The notes under the pieces are model-generated. The model did no database searches. It was not told the origin of the DNA and was given only the letters and a program-made list of their open reading frames with translations. 64,000 bases of DNA from Nostoc sp. CENA543 (GTDB lineage: Bacteria > Cyanobacteriota > Cyanobacteriia > Cyanobacteriales > Nostocaceae). Below, piece by piece: positions 1 through 9,393 of the stretch (position 1 is the stretch's first letter; each line of letters starts with the position of its first letter). A program made the translations under genes and the position numbers. The stretch is taken from positions 4,162,501-4,226,500 of the forward strand of contig NZ_CP023278.1 of NCBI RefSeq assembly GCF_002896875.1. The letters are read 5' to 3'.

Positions 1-1524
1 AATACGGTGATAAAGGGTGATGCTATCGGTTAATTGATAACCAGATAGAGAAGTAAAATTACTCTGTTCCCATTCAAAATCACGGTCAAACCAAAAACGG
101 CACACAGCAAAAGGATCAGCGATACTGAGTTTTTCTACTTGCGATCGCACGTTTTCATCAATATTACCACTAATCTGCTTAAATAGTTGTTTCACCCCTG
201 GGACATCAGTAGCGAAAACATAATAATCTGCGGTGATTGTTTGGGGTATTGGTGAGTGAGAATTGACTGCTGCTAATTGCACTTCATGATCTTTTTTTTC
301 TATCACTCGCAACTTTTGTAAATCACGTTGAGCCGGCCCTTTTAAAACTTTACCATTGGCAGCAAATACTGCTCCATGACAAGGACAATGGAAATTACCA
401 TCAGAGGCTTTTTTAACAGTACAGCCTTGATGGGTGCAAGTTAAAGAAATCGCTTCTTTACTGTCAGGTTTTAGAGCAAAAACTTCATCAGCTGCACCAA
501 AGTATTCTGTTTGCTGATCAGCAATCACTGAGTTACGCTGCACCCAAAAAGGTGTATTACTATGATTGCTACCTAAATAATATTTTATGCTGTGAATTTT
601 TCCATCTTCTGCCAAAATTTCGCTAACTGTTGCGTCAGTAAAAATGTGACCTTGTTTTTTTTGAATCGACTTAGCGATGGGTCGAACTAAACTTGTTCCC
701 ATATCATCTTTAGTACCATTAAAAGCCAAGCCTTCTGGGTTGCCAAAAAAATAGAAATGGAAGAATTGCATCAACTCTCCCACACTCATAACATCGGGTG
801 CATTTAAACTCGATTTAGCAAAGGGCAGAAAGTATAAATCATATAAACCTTGGGGAAATTCTGTTGCTACCCAGTCAGCGACAGAAATCTGATCAAAACG
901 GCGATAATTTTTCTCTCTTTGAAATCCTGTGATAGCTTGGAATACTTGTAGATGTTTAATCTTAGTTAGATTAATTCCCCATTGGAAGCGATTAGGTGAG
1001 GCGATCGCTAGGTCTATAATATTCCAAGGAAAGGCTGAATTACTAGGTCTAAATACTTCTGGTTTGTATTGATCGCCACGATAGACTACAGCATAAAAAT
1101 TTAAAGACTGAAAGTGATCATTGATGCCTAGTTCTGCAACTATGCTGTTCAAATTATAATACTGCGGGAAAAAACCATGAAAGCCATGTTCCATCATAAA
1201 GGTTTCACCGACAGCTTCTATTTGCCAGCTAGCAATTTTACCGCCGAGTTGGGGAGATTTTTCTAGTAAGGTGACAGTAAAACCCCTCTGACTTAATTCA
1301 TAAGCACAAGCTAAACCAGCTAAACCTCCACCAATCACAACTACACTTTTTGAAGTATTTAATGTTCTTGGTAAATTGAGGGTATCTGGTTGAAAAATTG
1401 TTGGTTTTGGCTTGGTAAACCGGGAGTACCCTGTGACTCCTGCAATTGCACCAATACCAAACACCTTGAGCAGAGTGCGACGGGAGATAGATGAAGATTC
1501 TGGCGAATTTAATGGTAGACTCAT
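1..1524 (-). CDS. FAD-dependent oxidoreductase with embedded Rieske [2Fe-2S] domain (3' end outside window)
   Basis: The reading frame begins at an ATG at 1524 on the minus strand and is open through position 1 (508 codons), so the C-terminus is missing. The N-terminus has a Tat-like signal ([10 protein letters not shown]) and then a dinucleotide-binding motif, [19 protein letters not shown], as in phytoene-desaturase/amine-oxidase flavoproteins. Near residues 363-384 the protein carries CTHQGC and CPCHGA, the two halves of a Rieske cluster site; the predicted ligands are C363, H365, C380 and H383. The Rieske part sits inside the flavoprotein fold, since desaturase-like sequence resumes after it. 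The substrate is unknown. Export by Tat would place it in the periplasm or thylakoid lumen; that is inference. Confidence 0.85.
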   Translation of the reverse strand, partial: MSLPLNSPESSSISRRTLLKVFGIGAIAGVTGYSRFTKPKPTIFQPDTLNLPRTLNTSKSVVVIGGGLAGLACAYELSQRGFTVTLLEKSPQLGGKIASWQIEAVGETFMMEHGFHGFFPQYYNLNSIVAELGINDHFQSLNFYAVVYRGDQYKPEVFRPSNSAFPWNIIDLAIASPNRFQWGINLTKIKHLQVFQAITGFQREKNYRRFDQISVADWVATEFPQGLYDLYFLPFAKSSLNAPDVMSVGELMQFFHFYFFGNPEGLAFNGTKDDMGTSLVRPIAKSIQKKQGHIFTDATVSEILAEDGKIHSIKYYLGSNHSNTPFWVQRNSVIADQQTEYFGAADEVFALKPDSKEAISLTCTHQGCTVKKASDGNFHCPCHGAVFAANGKVLKGPAQRDLQKLRVIEKKDHEVQLAAVNSHSPIPQTITADYYVFATDVPGVKQLFKQISGNIDENVRSQVEKLSIADPFAVCRFWFDRDFEWEQSNFTSLSGYQLTDSITLYHRI

Positions 1525-1937
1525 TGGTTACAAATTTAACTGTTTACAATGAATTACTGGCATGAAATACTAGCTGTAAAACAGCAGATTCCTGGAGAAT
1601 TTGTACTATCTCCCCTGTGATATCTACGAGAGGCTGCGGCAACGCAAATGGATTTATTTTTGCAGACTGGACGCAATTGTTAACCCTCGGTAGTAATTCA
1701 AAATACCAAATTTCAAATCCGAGCTTTGGTATTCTAATCAATAAATTGCCTAGCTGCAAACCTTGCTTTTTTCACTGATTTTTGCTGAGTATTAGATAAT
1801 TGCCTAAAATGGTAGTAATTTGCGATCGCCATTTGAGTAATTAATACTACTTGCTCTGCGATTACTATTTTAATTGTTAGGTAATCGCTTACACTTGAGG
1901 TATCAGGCAACATTAGTTACCGTAATTTATTGCCAAT
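1525..1937. other. intergenic region between divergent genes
   Basis: This 413-base spacer separates the minus-strand Rieske flavoprotein from the plus-strand Omp85 gene and should hold both promoters. It is AT-rich and contains one isolated GCGATCGC site near 1822. A 71-codon minus-strand frame here has no recognisable domain or good start, and I do not call it a gene. Confidence 0.5.
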
Positions 1938-3410
1938 ATGCGTGTTCCAACAGTTGTTGTTTTGGTGCTAGGAATCTTTCTGGGGTGGGAACCGATAGTG
2001 CTGGCTGACTCCCCAGCAGATATTTCCTATGGAACTAGTGGCGGAGAAATCAATGGTTATGCTAAATATGGGGGCTATGTAGAAGTACCTACAACTATCG
2101 AATATACGTCGAGAATTGTCCGAGATATTCAGATCCGGTTTATGGATGAGCGGGGTAGGGTGGTTGATGAGGGGGGAAAACCAATTCCCGGACGCACACA
2201 CAGAGATTTTCTCCTCAGTGTGCTGCAACTCCAGCCAGGTGAAGTATTTCAGGAAGACGTATTAGCCGCAGATTTGCAAAGATTGCGAACATTGGAATCT
2301 GTAGATTTCGTTAGGGCTACTCCCCAAGAAAAGAACTCTCAAGTCAGCATCATTTACGATATCAAAGAACGCAACTTTCCGAGTTGGAGTTTTGGGGCGG
2401 GAAGTAACAGTGATATTGGACTTTACGGTCAAGTGCGCTATCGAGATGGCAATATTAACGGTGTTAATGATCAATTAACTACTACAGTGCAAGTTAGCGG
2501 TAAGGATGTGCAGTTTGCCAGTCAGTTTATCAGTCCTTATCGTGCAGATCAACCAGAACGTTTTGGCTATAGTATCAAAGTTTTTCGCGATCGCGATTTA
2601 TCCCCTGTTTTTGATGATGAGATTAGACTAGCTAACGGTGACAGAATTCGCGAAGGGAGATTTGGCGGTTCTGTGGCGTTGTTGCGTTCTTTTAATGATT
2701 GGGATACAGAGTTAGGTTTAAACTACACCAGAATTAGTCTGCGTAACCAAGATTATGATGTCGTTCAACAAGATAAATTGGGAAATCCCCTTTCTGTAAG
2801 TGGTACAGGGATTGATGATTTATTTACCGTGTCCTTCAGTGTAAATCAAGATAGACGCGATCGCCCCAATAACCCCACACAAGGATCAATTCTCACCCTC
2901 AGCACCGCCCAAGCTATCCCTATCGGGTTGGGGAGTATCTCTAGCAACCGACTACAGGGAAACTATGTCCAGTATTTACCAGTCAACTGGCTGGGTAAAA
3001 ATAAGTTAACAGATAATCCTGAAATGGTAGCTGTGAATTTCCAACTGGGTACAATTCTCGGCGATTTTCCCCCAGCTAATGCGTTTAATCTTGGGGGTGC
3101 AAATTCTGTCAGGGGTTACGGTTACGGAGACTTGGCGAGTGGTCGCAGTTATGGGTTAGCTTCTGTAGAATACCGTTTCCCGATTATGGAGTACATTGGT
3201 GGAGTTGTTTTTACTGATTTTGCCTCAGACTTTGGTTCTGGTAAAACCGTCTTGGGAGAACCTGGAGTAGTCAGAGATAAGCCTGGAAGTGGCTTTGGCT
3301 ATGGTTTAGGAGTTCGTTTGAATTCACCCTTTGGAGTTTTGCGGGGTGATTTAGGAGTCAGCGACCAAGGAGAAGTCAGATTAGAGTTTACCACTGGGCA
3401 GAAATTTTAG
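1938..3410 (+). CDS. Omp85/BamA-TamA family outer-membrane protein, single-POTRA form
   Basis: The 490-residue product starts with a signal peptide ending near residue 23 (VLADS). One POTRA-like domain follows at about 57-145 (QIRFMDERGRVV, then LQPGEVF and RTLESVDFV). The rest reads as a 16-strand surface-antigen (D15) barrel. The family-defining loop motif is present as NSVRGYGYGD near residue 390, and the chain ends in phenylalanine, the usual barrel-recognition residue. BamA has five POTRA domains, so this short form is more likely a TamA-like or accessory Omp85 that inserts or transports proteins or lipids in the outer membrane. It appears to be transcribed alone. Confidence 0.88.
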   Translation: MRVPTVVVLVLGIFLGWEPIVLADSPADISYGTSGGEINGYAKYGGYVEVPTTIEYTSRIVRDIQIRFMDERGRVVDEGGKPIPGRTHRDFLLSVLQLQPGEVFQEDVLAADLQRLRTLESVDFVRATPQEKNSQVSIIYDIKERNFPSWSFGAGSNSDIGLYGQVRYRDGNINGVNDQLTTTVQVSGKDVQFASQFISPYRADQPERFGYSIKVFRDRDLSPVFDDEIRLANGDRIREGRFGGSVALLRSFNDWDTELGLNYTRISLRNQDYDVVQQDKLGNPLSVSGTGIDDLFTVSFSVNQDRRDRPNNPTQGSILTLSTAQAIPIGLGSISSNRLQGNYVQYLPVNWLGKNKLTDNPEMVAVNFQLGTILGDFPPANAFNLGGANSVRGYGYGDLASGRSYGLASVEYRFPIMEYIGGVVFTDFASDFGSGKTVLGEPGVVRDKPGSGFGYGLGVRLNSPFGVLRGDLGVSDQGEVRLEFTTGQKF

Positions 3411-3563
3411 TTAATCACCAATCAACTGTCATATTTCCAATGTTCAAATCATGGAAAAGGAAAGAATAAAGCAAGAATTTTATTCCAGGTTATATAAATG
3501 GTCAGTGCAAGATGCTGGTCGAGAAGCCAGTAATAATTTTCCTTTTCTCAAACTAAAAAACTT

Positions 3564-4337
3564 ATGAAATATTGGCGTGAAACTATAGCTGTAACTAGAC
3601 GCATTTTAATTGAATTATTTCGTCGTCGGCGCAGTTTAATTTTTTGGTGTATATTTCCTATTTCAGTGTTAACTCTCAGTGGGTATATTTTGGCAGAAAG
3701 AGCTGAATTACCCTTAGCTGATGCTTTTTCCTATGCTGCACCTTCTACTTTAGTAGGTGCGGCGTTATTTTTTAGCTGTTTGGGTGGAACTGTCGCCACT
3801 ATAGTTGCAGAAAGAGAACAACAAACTATTAAACGTTTATTTCTATCTCCTTTAAGTGGTACGTCCTATTTTTTAGGAATTTTTTTGGCTCATAGTTGCA
3901 TTGGTATTGGACAGACTATTTTAATTTATACAATCGCAGCTTTTTGGGGTGCGACTTTTAGAGGTTCTTGGTTATTAGGAATAGCAATTATTTTGATGAG
4001 TATTGCTGCTTATGTAGGATTAGGGTTTATTTTGGGTACACAATTAGCACGACGGATTGAAGATGTGAACGCTTTGGTAGCAGCTTTTGGTGTGCCTTTG
4101 TTAATTCTAGGCGGGGCATTTTTACCGGCTACTTTATTTCCTAAAACTCTAGTCAATATTGCTCAATTTAATCCGATTTATCACATGAATGAGGCTTTAG
4201 TAGCTGTTTCTTCTCAAGGTAAATTAATCAACGAAATTACAATTAACTTGAGATTTTTATTGATATTTACCATTGCGATGGTGATAGGAGGTTGGTTATG
4301 CTATAGACGAATGTTAATTGTAGAAAGAAGTTTATAA
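3564..4337 (+). CDS. ABC-2 type transporter permease
   Basis: This 257-residue protein has six hydrophobic segments and the ABC-2 membrane domain layout: a short cytoplasmic start, then helices at roughly 25-45, 55-80, 105-130, 137-160, 175-195 and 228-248. The stretch TIVAEREQQTIKRLFLSP is the typical cytoplasmic coupling segment of DrrB/NodJ-type export permeases. The ATPase gene starts 22 bases after its stop, so the two almost certainly form one exporter. The substrate cannot be told from sequence; such pairs export drugs, lipids or polysaccharides. Confidence 0.85.
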   Translation: MKYWRETIAVTRRILIELFRRRRSLIFWCIFPISVLTLSGYILAERAELPLADAFSYAAPSTLVGAALFFSCLGGTVATIVAEREQQTIKRLFLSPLSGTSYFLGIFLAHSCIGIGQTILIYTIAAFWGATFRGSWLLGIAIILMSIAAYVGLGFILGTQLARRIEDVNALVAAFGVPLLILGGAFLPATLFPKTLVNIAQFNPIYHMNEALVAVSSQGKLINEITINLRFLLIFTIAMVIGGWLCYRRMLIVERSL

Positions 4338-4359
4338 AAATAGCTAGATAAATTTAAAT

Positions 4360-5253
4360 ATGCTCAAGCTTAATAATTTAAATAAATCCTATGGTAAAAG
4401 TCAGATTTTGCATGATGTTAATTTATTAATTAATTCAGGAGAAGTTTACGGTTTATTAGGTGCAAATGGTGCAGGAAAAACCACAATAATCAATATTATT
4501 TGTAACTTACTTCAGGCTGATAGTGGTGAAATTACCATTAATCATCAATCCATATCACAAGCCACCAAAAGCATGATTGGGGTTGCACCACAGGAAAATT
4601 TACTATATAAAACATTATCTTGTGAGGAAAACTTAAACTTTTTCGCTGATATTTACGGTTTAAATAAAGTCACACGCCAACAACAAGTCAAAGCAGCACT
4701 TACGGCTGTCAATTTATTAGATACAGCTAAACAACCTGTAGAAACTTTAAGTGGCGGAATGCAACGCCGCTTAAATATTGCTATAGCTTTAGTACATCAA
4801 CCTAAATTAGTGATTCTCGATGAACCAACTACGGGGTTAGATATCGAGGCTAGATATGAAGTTTGGGAATTAATTCAAAACCTCAAACATCAGGGTGTCA
4901 CGGTTTTAATGACCACACATTTATTAGATGAAGCAGAAAGATTGTGTGACAGAATAGGTATTCTCAAACAAGGCAAAATTTTAGTGGAAGGGACTTTAGT
5001 AGAATTACGCCATTTAATTCCAGCCCAAGCTATAGTTTTGATACAAACTCCGACTCCAGAAGTTGCGATCGCCCGCGCTCAAGGATATGGTTTTCATCAT
5101 AGATACTATGGTAATCAGTTGGCTTTCTGGCTACCGGAAACATTAGAAATCAGTGAAATTATTGAGAAATTTTCAGGGATAGCAATAGAATCAATCTCTC
5201 GTCAAAACGTGGGATTGGAGCATATTTATTTAGAAGTGACCAAAAAAAGTTAG
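4360..5253 (+). CDS. ABC transporter ATP-binding protein (DrrA/CcmA-like)
   Basis: All nucleotide-binding motifs are visible in this 297-residue protein: Walker A GANGAGKT at residues 34-41, the Q-loop around VAPQEN, signature LSGGMQRR, Walker B LVILDEPTTGLD and the switch histidine in TTH. The roughly 80-residue C-terminal extension (EGTLVELRHLIPAQAIVL onward) is usual for DrrA-type export ATPases. It lies immediately downstream of the ABC-2 permease on the same strand and should power it at the inner face of the plasma membrane. Confidence 0.92.
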   Translation: MLKLNNLNKSYGKSQILHDVNLLINSGEVYGLLGANGAGKTTIINIICNLLQADSGEITINHQSISQATKSMIGVAPQENLLYKTLSCEENLNFFADIYGLNKVTRQQQVKAALTAVNLLDTAKQPVETLSGGMQRRLNIAIALVHQPKLVILDEPTTGLDIEARYEVWELIQNLKHQGVTVLMTTHLLDEAERLCDRIGILKQGKILVEGTLVELRHLIPAQAIVLIQTPTPEVAIARAQGYGFHHRYYGNQLAFWLPETLEISEIIEKFSGIAIESISRQNVGLEHIYLEVTKKS

Positions 5254-5321
5254 AAGTATCCGAAAATCCATGTGTAGTTGATGTAGTTAAAATTATGAAC
5301 TACTAAACTAATAGATTATAT

Positions 5322-5891
5322 ATGACAATTGACGAGCGATCGCCCCAGAGAGAGGGGAAGCCTGTACCTCTGAAGTTGATGACAATATTGTCAGTATTTA
5401 GTATTGCCGGTGTAGCTATTTTTAGTCACCAGTTGTTCTGGAAGCATTACTTTCAAAACCGACTAGCACAAGCTAAGAAAACTTGGCAAACACAAGCCGT
5501 TTCACATTATCGCTTGCAGATTAATTATTCTACCCCTTTTAATTGTCAACAGGAGGTAGAAATTAAAAATGAGAAAGTAATTGCTGTAAGTAAAAACACC
5601 TGTGCTAGTGTACCACCTGTCACTGTAAGTGAACTATTTCAAGAGATTTCATCTATAGCAGATGGCAATAAATGCGGGCCGAATGGATGTATTTGTGATG
5701 GTCAATTAGGTTTTAAAGCTACTTATGACAACCAGTTTGGCTACCCCAATCAACTGGAAATATCATTAGATCGCCAGCATCAATGGCTAAATTTTCACTC
5801 TTTGAATAATCACTCTGGCAAATACTGTACATTAATTGGCTTTGTCGGTAAAAGAATCAGTGTTAGTGGCTTTACACCGATTCCGTCTTAA
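5322..5891 (+). CDS. DUF6174-like membrane-anchored protein
   Basis: The product has 189 residues with one N-terminal hydrophobic helix (about 20-40, LMTILSVFSIAGVAIF), so the rest is probably periplasmic or lumenal. The soluble part has the DUF6174 pattern: a W..QAVSHYRLQINY start, an early cysteine (NCQQEVEI), then TVSELFQEI and a late FKATYDNQFGYPNQLEI. Five cysteines around NTC, KCGPNGCICDG and KYC could form disulfides. No function is established for the family. It lies 68 bases after the ABC ATPase and may be co-transcribed, which is not proven. Confidence 0.65.
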   Translation: MTIDERSPQREGKPVPLKLMTILSVFSIAGVAIFSHQLFWKHYFQNRLAQAKKTWQTQAVSHYRLQINYSTPFNCQQEVEIKNEKVIAVSKNTCASVPPVTVSELFQEISSIADGNKCGPNGCICDGQLGFKATYDNQFGYPNQLEISLDRQHQWLNFHSLNNHSGKYCTLIGFVGKRISVSGFTPIPS

Positions 5892-5918
5892 AATACGCAA
5901 AAGGGAAAAAAGATATTC

Positions 5919-5951
5919 AGATACCCGACTTTTTGAAAAAGTCGGGTATCT
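5919..5951. terminator. 33-base perfect palindrome, AGATACCCGACTTTTT type
   Basis: The left arm AGATACCCGACTTTTT, a central G and the exact complementary right arm form a strong stem-loop. It lies between converging genes (ends at 5891 and 5982), as expected for a bidirectional terminator. Near-identical copies occur at 10642-10674 and 16700-16728, so it is also a dispersed repeat. Confidence 0.7.
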
Positions 5952-5981
5952 ATGATCTACATATCATTTGTGTGCGGACTA

Positions 5982-8900
5982 CTAGTTATCTACAGTTTCC
6001 TGAGAGAACTTTTTGTGTAAATTAGTAGTTTGTTTACCGTTGGCAGATGATACGGTGATCAGATACTCAATTAATTCATCAGAGAAGGGTACACGTAAAT
6101 GAAATGTACCATCTGATTTGAGTGTGACAGGTTTACCGGCAATATTGACGGTTGCACCTGGTTCTGTTGCTCCGTGAATAATTAACTCTGCATCAGCGAC
6201 AAACCAAAAGTCTCCATGCGGACGACTAAAGACATGAACATTAGCGGAACGAGCAATAATTACCCAACGTTCTCCTTGTGAGAAGTAGCCAATTTCTACC
6301 ATATAATCACGATCGCTGTGAGGAATGGCAATATAGCGATCGCGAATCACTTCTTCACATTCGTATTGTTGTACTAGTTGGGGAGTTTGATAACTCAGAT
6401 CAATGTTGGTGACATCATACAGTCTCAGTGCTAACTGCGAGATGCCAGCCTCCCGTAGTTTTGTTTGGGAGATCTCGGAAATTTGCCAAGAGACATAAGC
6501 CCATTTAGGAGTGCGTGGTGTGAGGAAAATTTGACTATTTTCATCGATGATGGTGATATCTCCAACTAGATTGGCTGTATGTGGACGACTGAAGACACGT
6601 ACTAACTCAGAACGAGCGATTTTCACCCAAGTATTGTTTGTGGTGACATAACCAATTTCTGCTATGTAATTGCGATCGCTTGTGGGAATGTAGACATAGT
6701 GATCACTGGTTGCTGGTTCACATTTATACTGTTGGACTAAAACTGGTTCTTGATAACTCAAGTCAATCTCTGTCACATCGTAGAGTCGCAATGCTAATTC
6801 GTTGCTTGCATCTTCTGGGATTTGCTGGCGATCGCTTTGAGAAATATACCAGGAAACATACGCCCACTCTGGACTACGGGGTTTCAAAACAATGCTGCTA
6901 TCTTCATCGTGATTGGGCAGTTCATCAGCCATTGTATCTTCTGCTTGTGTAGACTCTAGTGTTGCTGCTGAGGTAGTTTCCTGCGTTCCGTCAATACTAG
7001 CCAAAGCCCCAATTCCTGCACCCACCACGGCTGCACCACCAACCAAAGTTGCTAAATTATTGCTCGGATTACTTTCCTCCAGAGTTTCTAGTGCTTCTGG
7101 TTCAGCCTCATCTGCAACTAGATTGAGTGCATCTTCTGGAATCTCTGCAAATGGGGAAAGAACATTAGCTAAGTCTTCCTCGTCTGCTGTCAGTGCAACT
7201 AACTCGGTTGTCGCCTCTGGTTCATCAAATAGTGACTCTATATCAATAGAGCTTGTATCTTGTTGGGAGTCGTCACCCCATTCTATCTGCTCATCTGCCG
7301 TGGCGAAATCATCAGGAGCAACGTCTGGTAAATCAGCCAGTGCATCTGTCAATGATGTTTCATCCTCTAAATCATCGCTGGTAGCTACCGACTGGTCAAA
7401 TATAGACTCTATATTACTGGTTTCGGGTTCGGATAGTGCCGCACTGACATCATCTGCACGTTCTAAATTGGGAGTATCATCCGTCACAGCCACTGGTGCA
7501 GATAAATCCACCTCTTCGGTAGTTTCAGGCTCTTGTGTCATCGCCCAGAGATTGGTTTCTGTCTCTGGTACAGTGGGGGCTTCCTCTTCTGGATTTAGCT
7601 CACTCAACACCTCTGGTGAACTTTCAGGCGTAGCATCTTCATTTTTGGCAGTATCTACAATTTGCGGATAGGAAGTATTAACAATGGTAGCTGGGGCTTC
7701 CATATCCCAAGGGGACTGCTCTAATTCTGGTGGGAGAGGTAGGGGCGATTGTTGGACTATTGTTTTGGTGGTGCTATTTCCCGTGGGGGAAACAACGTCT
7801 GGTGGGGAAGAATTAGTATCAGACTCTACTTCCGCCTCTGGTGAAGAGCGTCGCGTAAACCACAATAGAGAAGCACCAATTGCACCTATAGGTAACAGCA
7901 ACCACCACAGCAAGTTTCTACTATCAGTTTGGGGATTTTCTGGTGGTGCTACTACTGAGGGCTGAGTCAGATTAGTAACTGCGGAAGTGTTATTACTTTG
8001 TAAAAAAGGAGAACTTGTAGGCTCTGGTGTGGTAACTGTAGGTGGTGTAGCTTCAGCAGTAGGAGAAACACTAGCAGTGGTTGTCGCTTCTGTGGTAGCA
8101 GCTGGTGTAATTGCAGGGGTGCTGGCTGGATTAGCAGCCGCTAAAAATGATGATGATTCACCTTTGGCGATCGCTTCCGCCTCAGTTGTTCTTGCTGCTT
8201 CTATCGCCTGCTGTCCTTGGGGTGCTAAAGCAAATCCCAGAAAGGCTGCAACCGCAGGACTAGGATCTTTTTTGTAAACGTAAACAAAGGGCTGAGAAAA
8301 AGGATATTTCTGATCGTCTGGTAATGTGTCGTGTAACTTCAGAATCCGCACACCAGGTAGTTTGGCGACTTGATTGGCTCTGGCGTAGCTGATACCATCC
8401 TTACCCAATTGTTTGACAATCTCTACAGTGTCATCTTGTGCTGCTTGGGTAGCGGTTGCACCTGTGGCAAACTTAGTCGCTCGAAACACGGGATAATTAC
8501 TCAGGGCTTCTCTCGTACCGCTTGTATCTGGGCGATCAATCACCCGAATCTTACCGCTTTTCCCTCCTATTTGCCCCCAGTTGGTAATTCTTCCCCGAAA
8601 GATTCTCGCAAATTGTCTATCTGTCAAGCTACCTTGAAAGGGGTTGTCTGCTCCTACGATAATGGCAATTTTTTCTCGGTGTAGTCTGACTTGTTCCAAA
8701 CCTTGAGCTTTTTCTTGTGGAGTGAGACCTCGACCAATTGCTGCTATGTCGATTTGTCCATCTAACAAGGCTTTGAGTGCTGCTTCCGTCCCATTGGCCG
8801 ACACTTCTACCTTTGTACCAGCAAACTGTTGCTGAAAACTCTGTTGCAAATTTTGATTAAAGGCTGCAAAGCCACTAGAATCACCTATTCGCAATGTCGT

Positions 8901-9065
8901 TCCACTTGCCACTGTTTGTGGGGCTGGAAACGACGGTGTTTCAGTTCCAGATTGCGCCAGCACAGAGGCCGACACCAACAGGTTTGTTGCTACGGGAGAG
9001 GTGGTTAAGGCTAGCAATAATGCTAAACGGACTATCCCACTATCTTTTTTTTCTTGTTGCCACAT
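5982..9065 (-). CDS. PstS-like substrate-binding protein fused to two DUF4912 domains
   Basis: I start this at the ATG at 9065 (MWQQEKK), which gives a clean signal peptide ending ASVLAQ; the frame stays open 17 codons further upstream. The protein has about 1027 residues. Residues 45-300 resemble phosphate-type periplasmic binding proteins (LRIGDSSGFAAFNQNL, TDRQFARIFRGRITNW, RPDTSGTREALS). A Pro/Thr/Ala-rich linker leads to a transmembrane helix near 380-399 (WWLLLPIGAIGASLLWF) and then an extremely Glu/Asp-rich stretch of some 300 residues. Two DUF4912 copies follow at about 730-840 and 850-955, each with (R)xPxWAYVSW and LALRLYDVT, and a final Ig-like segment (GATEPGATVNIAG). The topology suggests an external sensor tied to internal adapters. 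The ligand is unproven. Confidence 0.8.
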   Translation of the reverse strand: MWQQEKKDSGIVRLALLLALTTSPVATNLLVSASVLAQSGTETPSFPAPQTVASGTTLRIGDSSGFAAFNQNLQQSFQQQFAGTKVEVSANGTEAALKALLDGQIDIAAIGRGLTPQEKAQGLEQVRLHREKIAIIVGADNPFQGSLTDRQFARIFRGRITNWGQIGGKSGKIRVIDRPDTSGTREALSNYPVFRATKFATGATATQAAQDDTVEIVKQLGKDGISYARANQVAKLPGVRILKLHDTLPDDQKYPFSQPFVYVYKKDPSPAVAAFLGFALAPQGQQAIEAARTTEAEAIAKGESSSFLAAANPASTPAITPAATTEATTTASVSPTAEATPPTVTTPEPTSSPFLQSNNTSAVTNLTQPSVVAPPENPQTDSRNLLWWLLLPIGAIGASLLWFTRRSSPEAEVESDTNSSPPDVVSPTGNSTTKTIVQQSPLPLPPELEQSPWDMEAPATIVNTSYPQIVDTAKNEDATPESSPEVLSELNPEEEAPTVPETETNLWAMTQEPETTEEVDLSAPVAVTDDTPNLERADDVSAALSEPETSNIESIFDQSVATSDDLEDETSLTDALADLPDVAPDDFATADEQIEWGDDSQQDTSSIDIESLFDEPEATTELVALTADEEDLANVLSPFAEIPEDALNLVADEAEPEALETLEESNPSNNLATLVGGAAVVGAGIGALASIDGTQETTSAATLESTQAEDTMADELPNHDEDSSIVLKPRSPEWAYVSWYISQSDRQQIPEDASNELALRLYDVTEIDLSYQEPVLVQQYKCEPATSDHYVYIPTSDRNYIAEIGYVTTNNTWVKIARSELVRVFSRPHTANLVGDITIIDENSQIFLTPRTPKWAYVSWQISEISQTKLREAGISQLALRLYDVTNIDLSYQTPQLVQQYECEEVIRDRYIAIPHSDRDYMVEIGYFSQGERWVIIARSANVHVFSRPHGDFWFVADAELIIHGATEPGATVNIAGKPVTLKSDGTFHLRVPFSDELIEYLITVSSANGKQTTNLHKKFSQETVDN

Positions 9066-9393
9066 ATGCCGCTCATCAAGGTACAGGAAACAGAAAGCCG
9101 ACCAGTCTAATACCAATTCAAAATTTCAAATTCAAAATTAAGACACTTTTAATGCAGGAGGAGACGCGCTTATTATACATCTGGTGTCAATTGTTTCCCC
9201 AGTTTTTTATGTTACTTTTAAGTATAAAAAATTACTAAGTATACAGATTTTGACCAGTATTATATTAAAGCTTTTGCTTACATAGACAGTTAAATTAATT
9301 AGCACACTCTAGAATTAGTGAAAGAAATCATAACAATTTTTATTAATCAGCATCAAAATTTTAGCTAGTAGAAAATCAGCAGCCAAATTAATA
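9066..9393. other. intergenic region with CAAAATT-type repeat
   Basis: This 328-base AT-rich spacer lies upstream of the minus-strand DUF4912 gene and downstream of the CoaR-like gene. A short degenerate heptamer run (TCAAAATTTCAAATTCAAAA) lies at about 9117-9138. I see no gene or convincing terminator. Confidence 0.4.

Noticed and set aside
6913-8277. Long plus-strand frames rich in Ser, Ala and Val opposite the DUF4912 gene
   Set aside because: They are antisense shadows of the acidic and Pro/Thr-rich linker of the minus-strand gene; composition is low-complexity, with no start signals.
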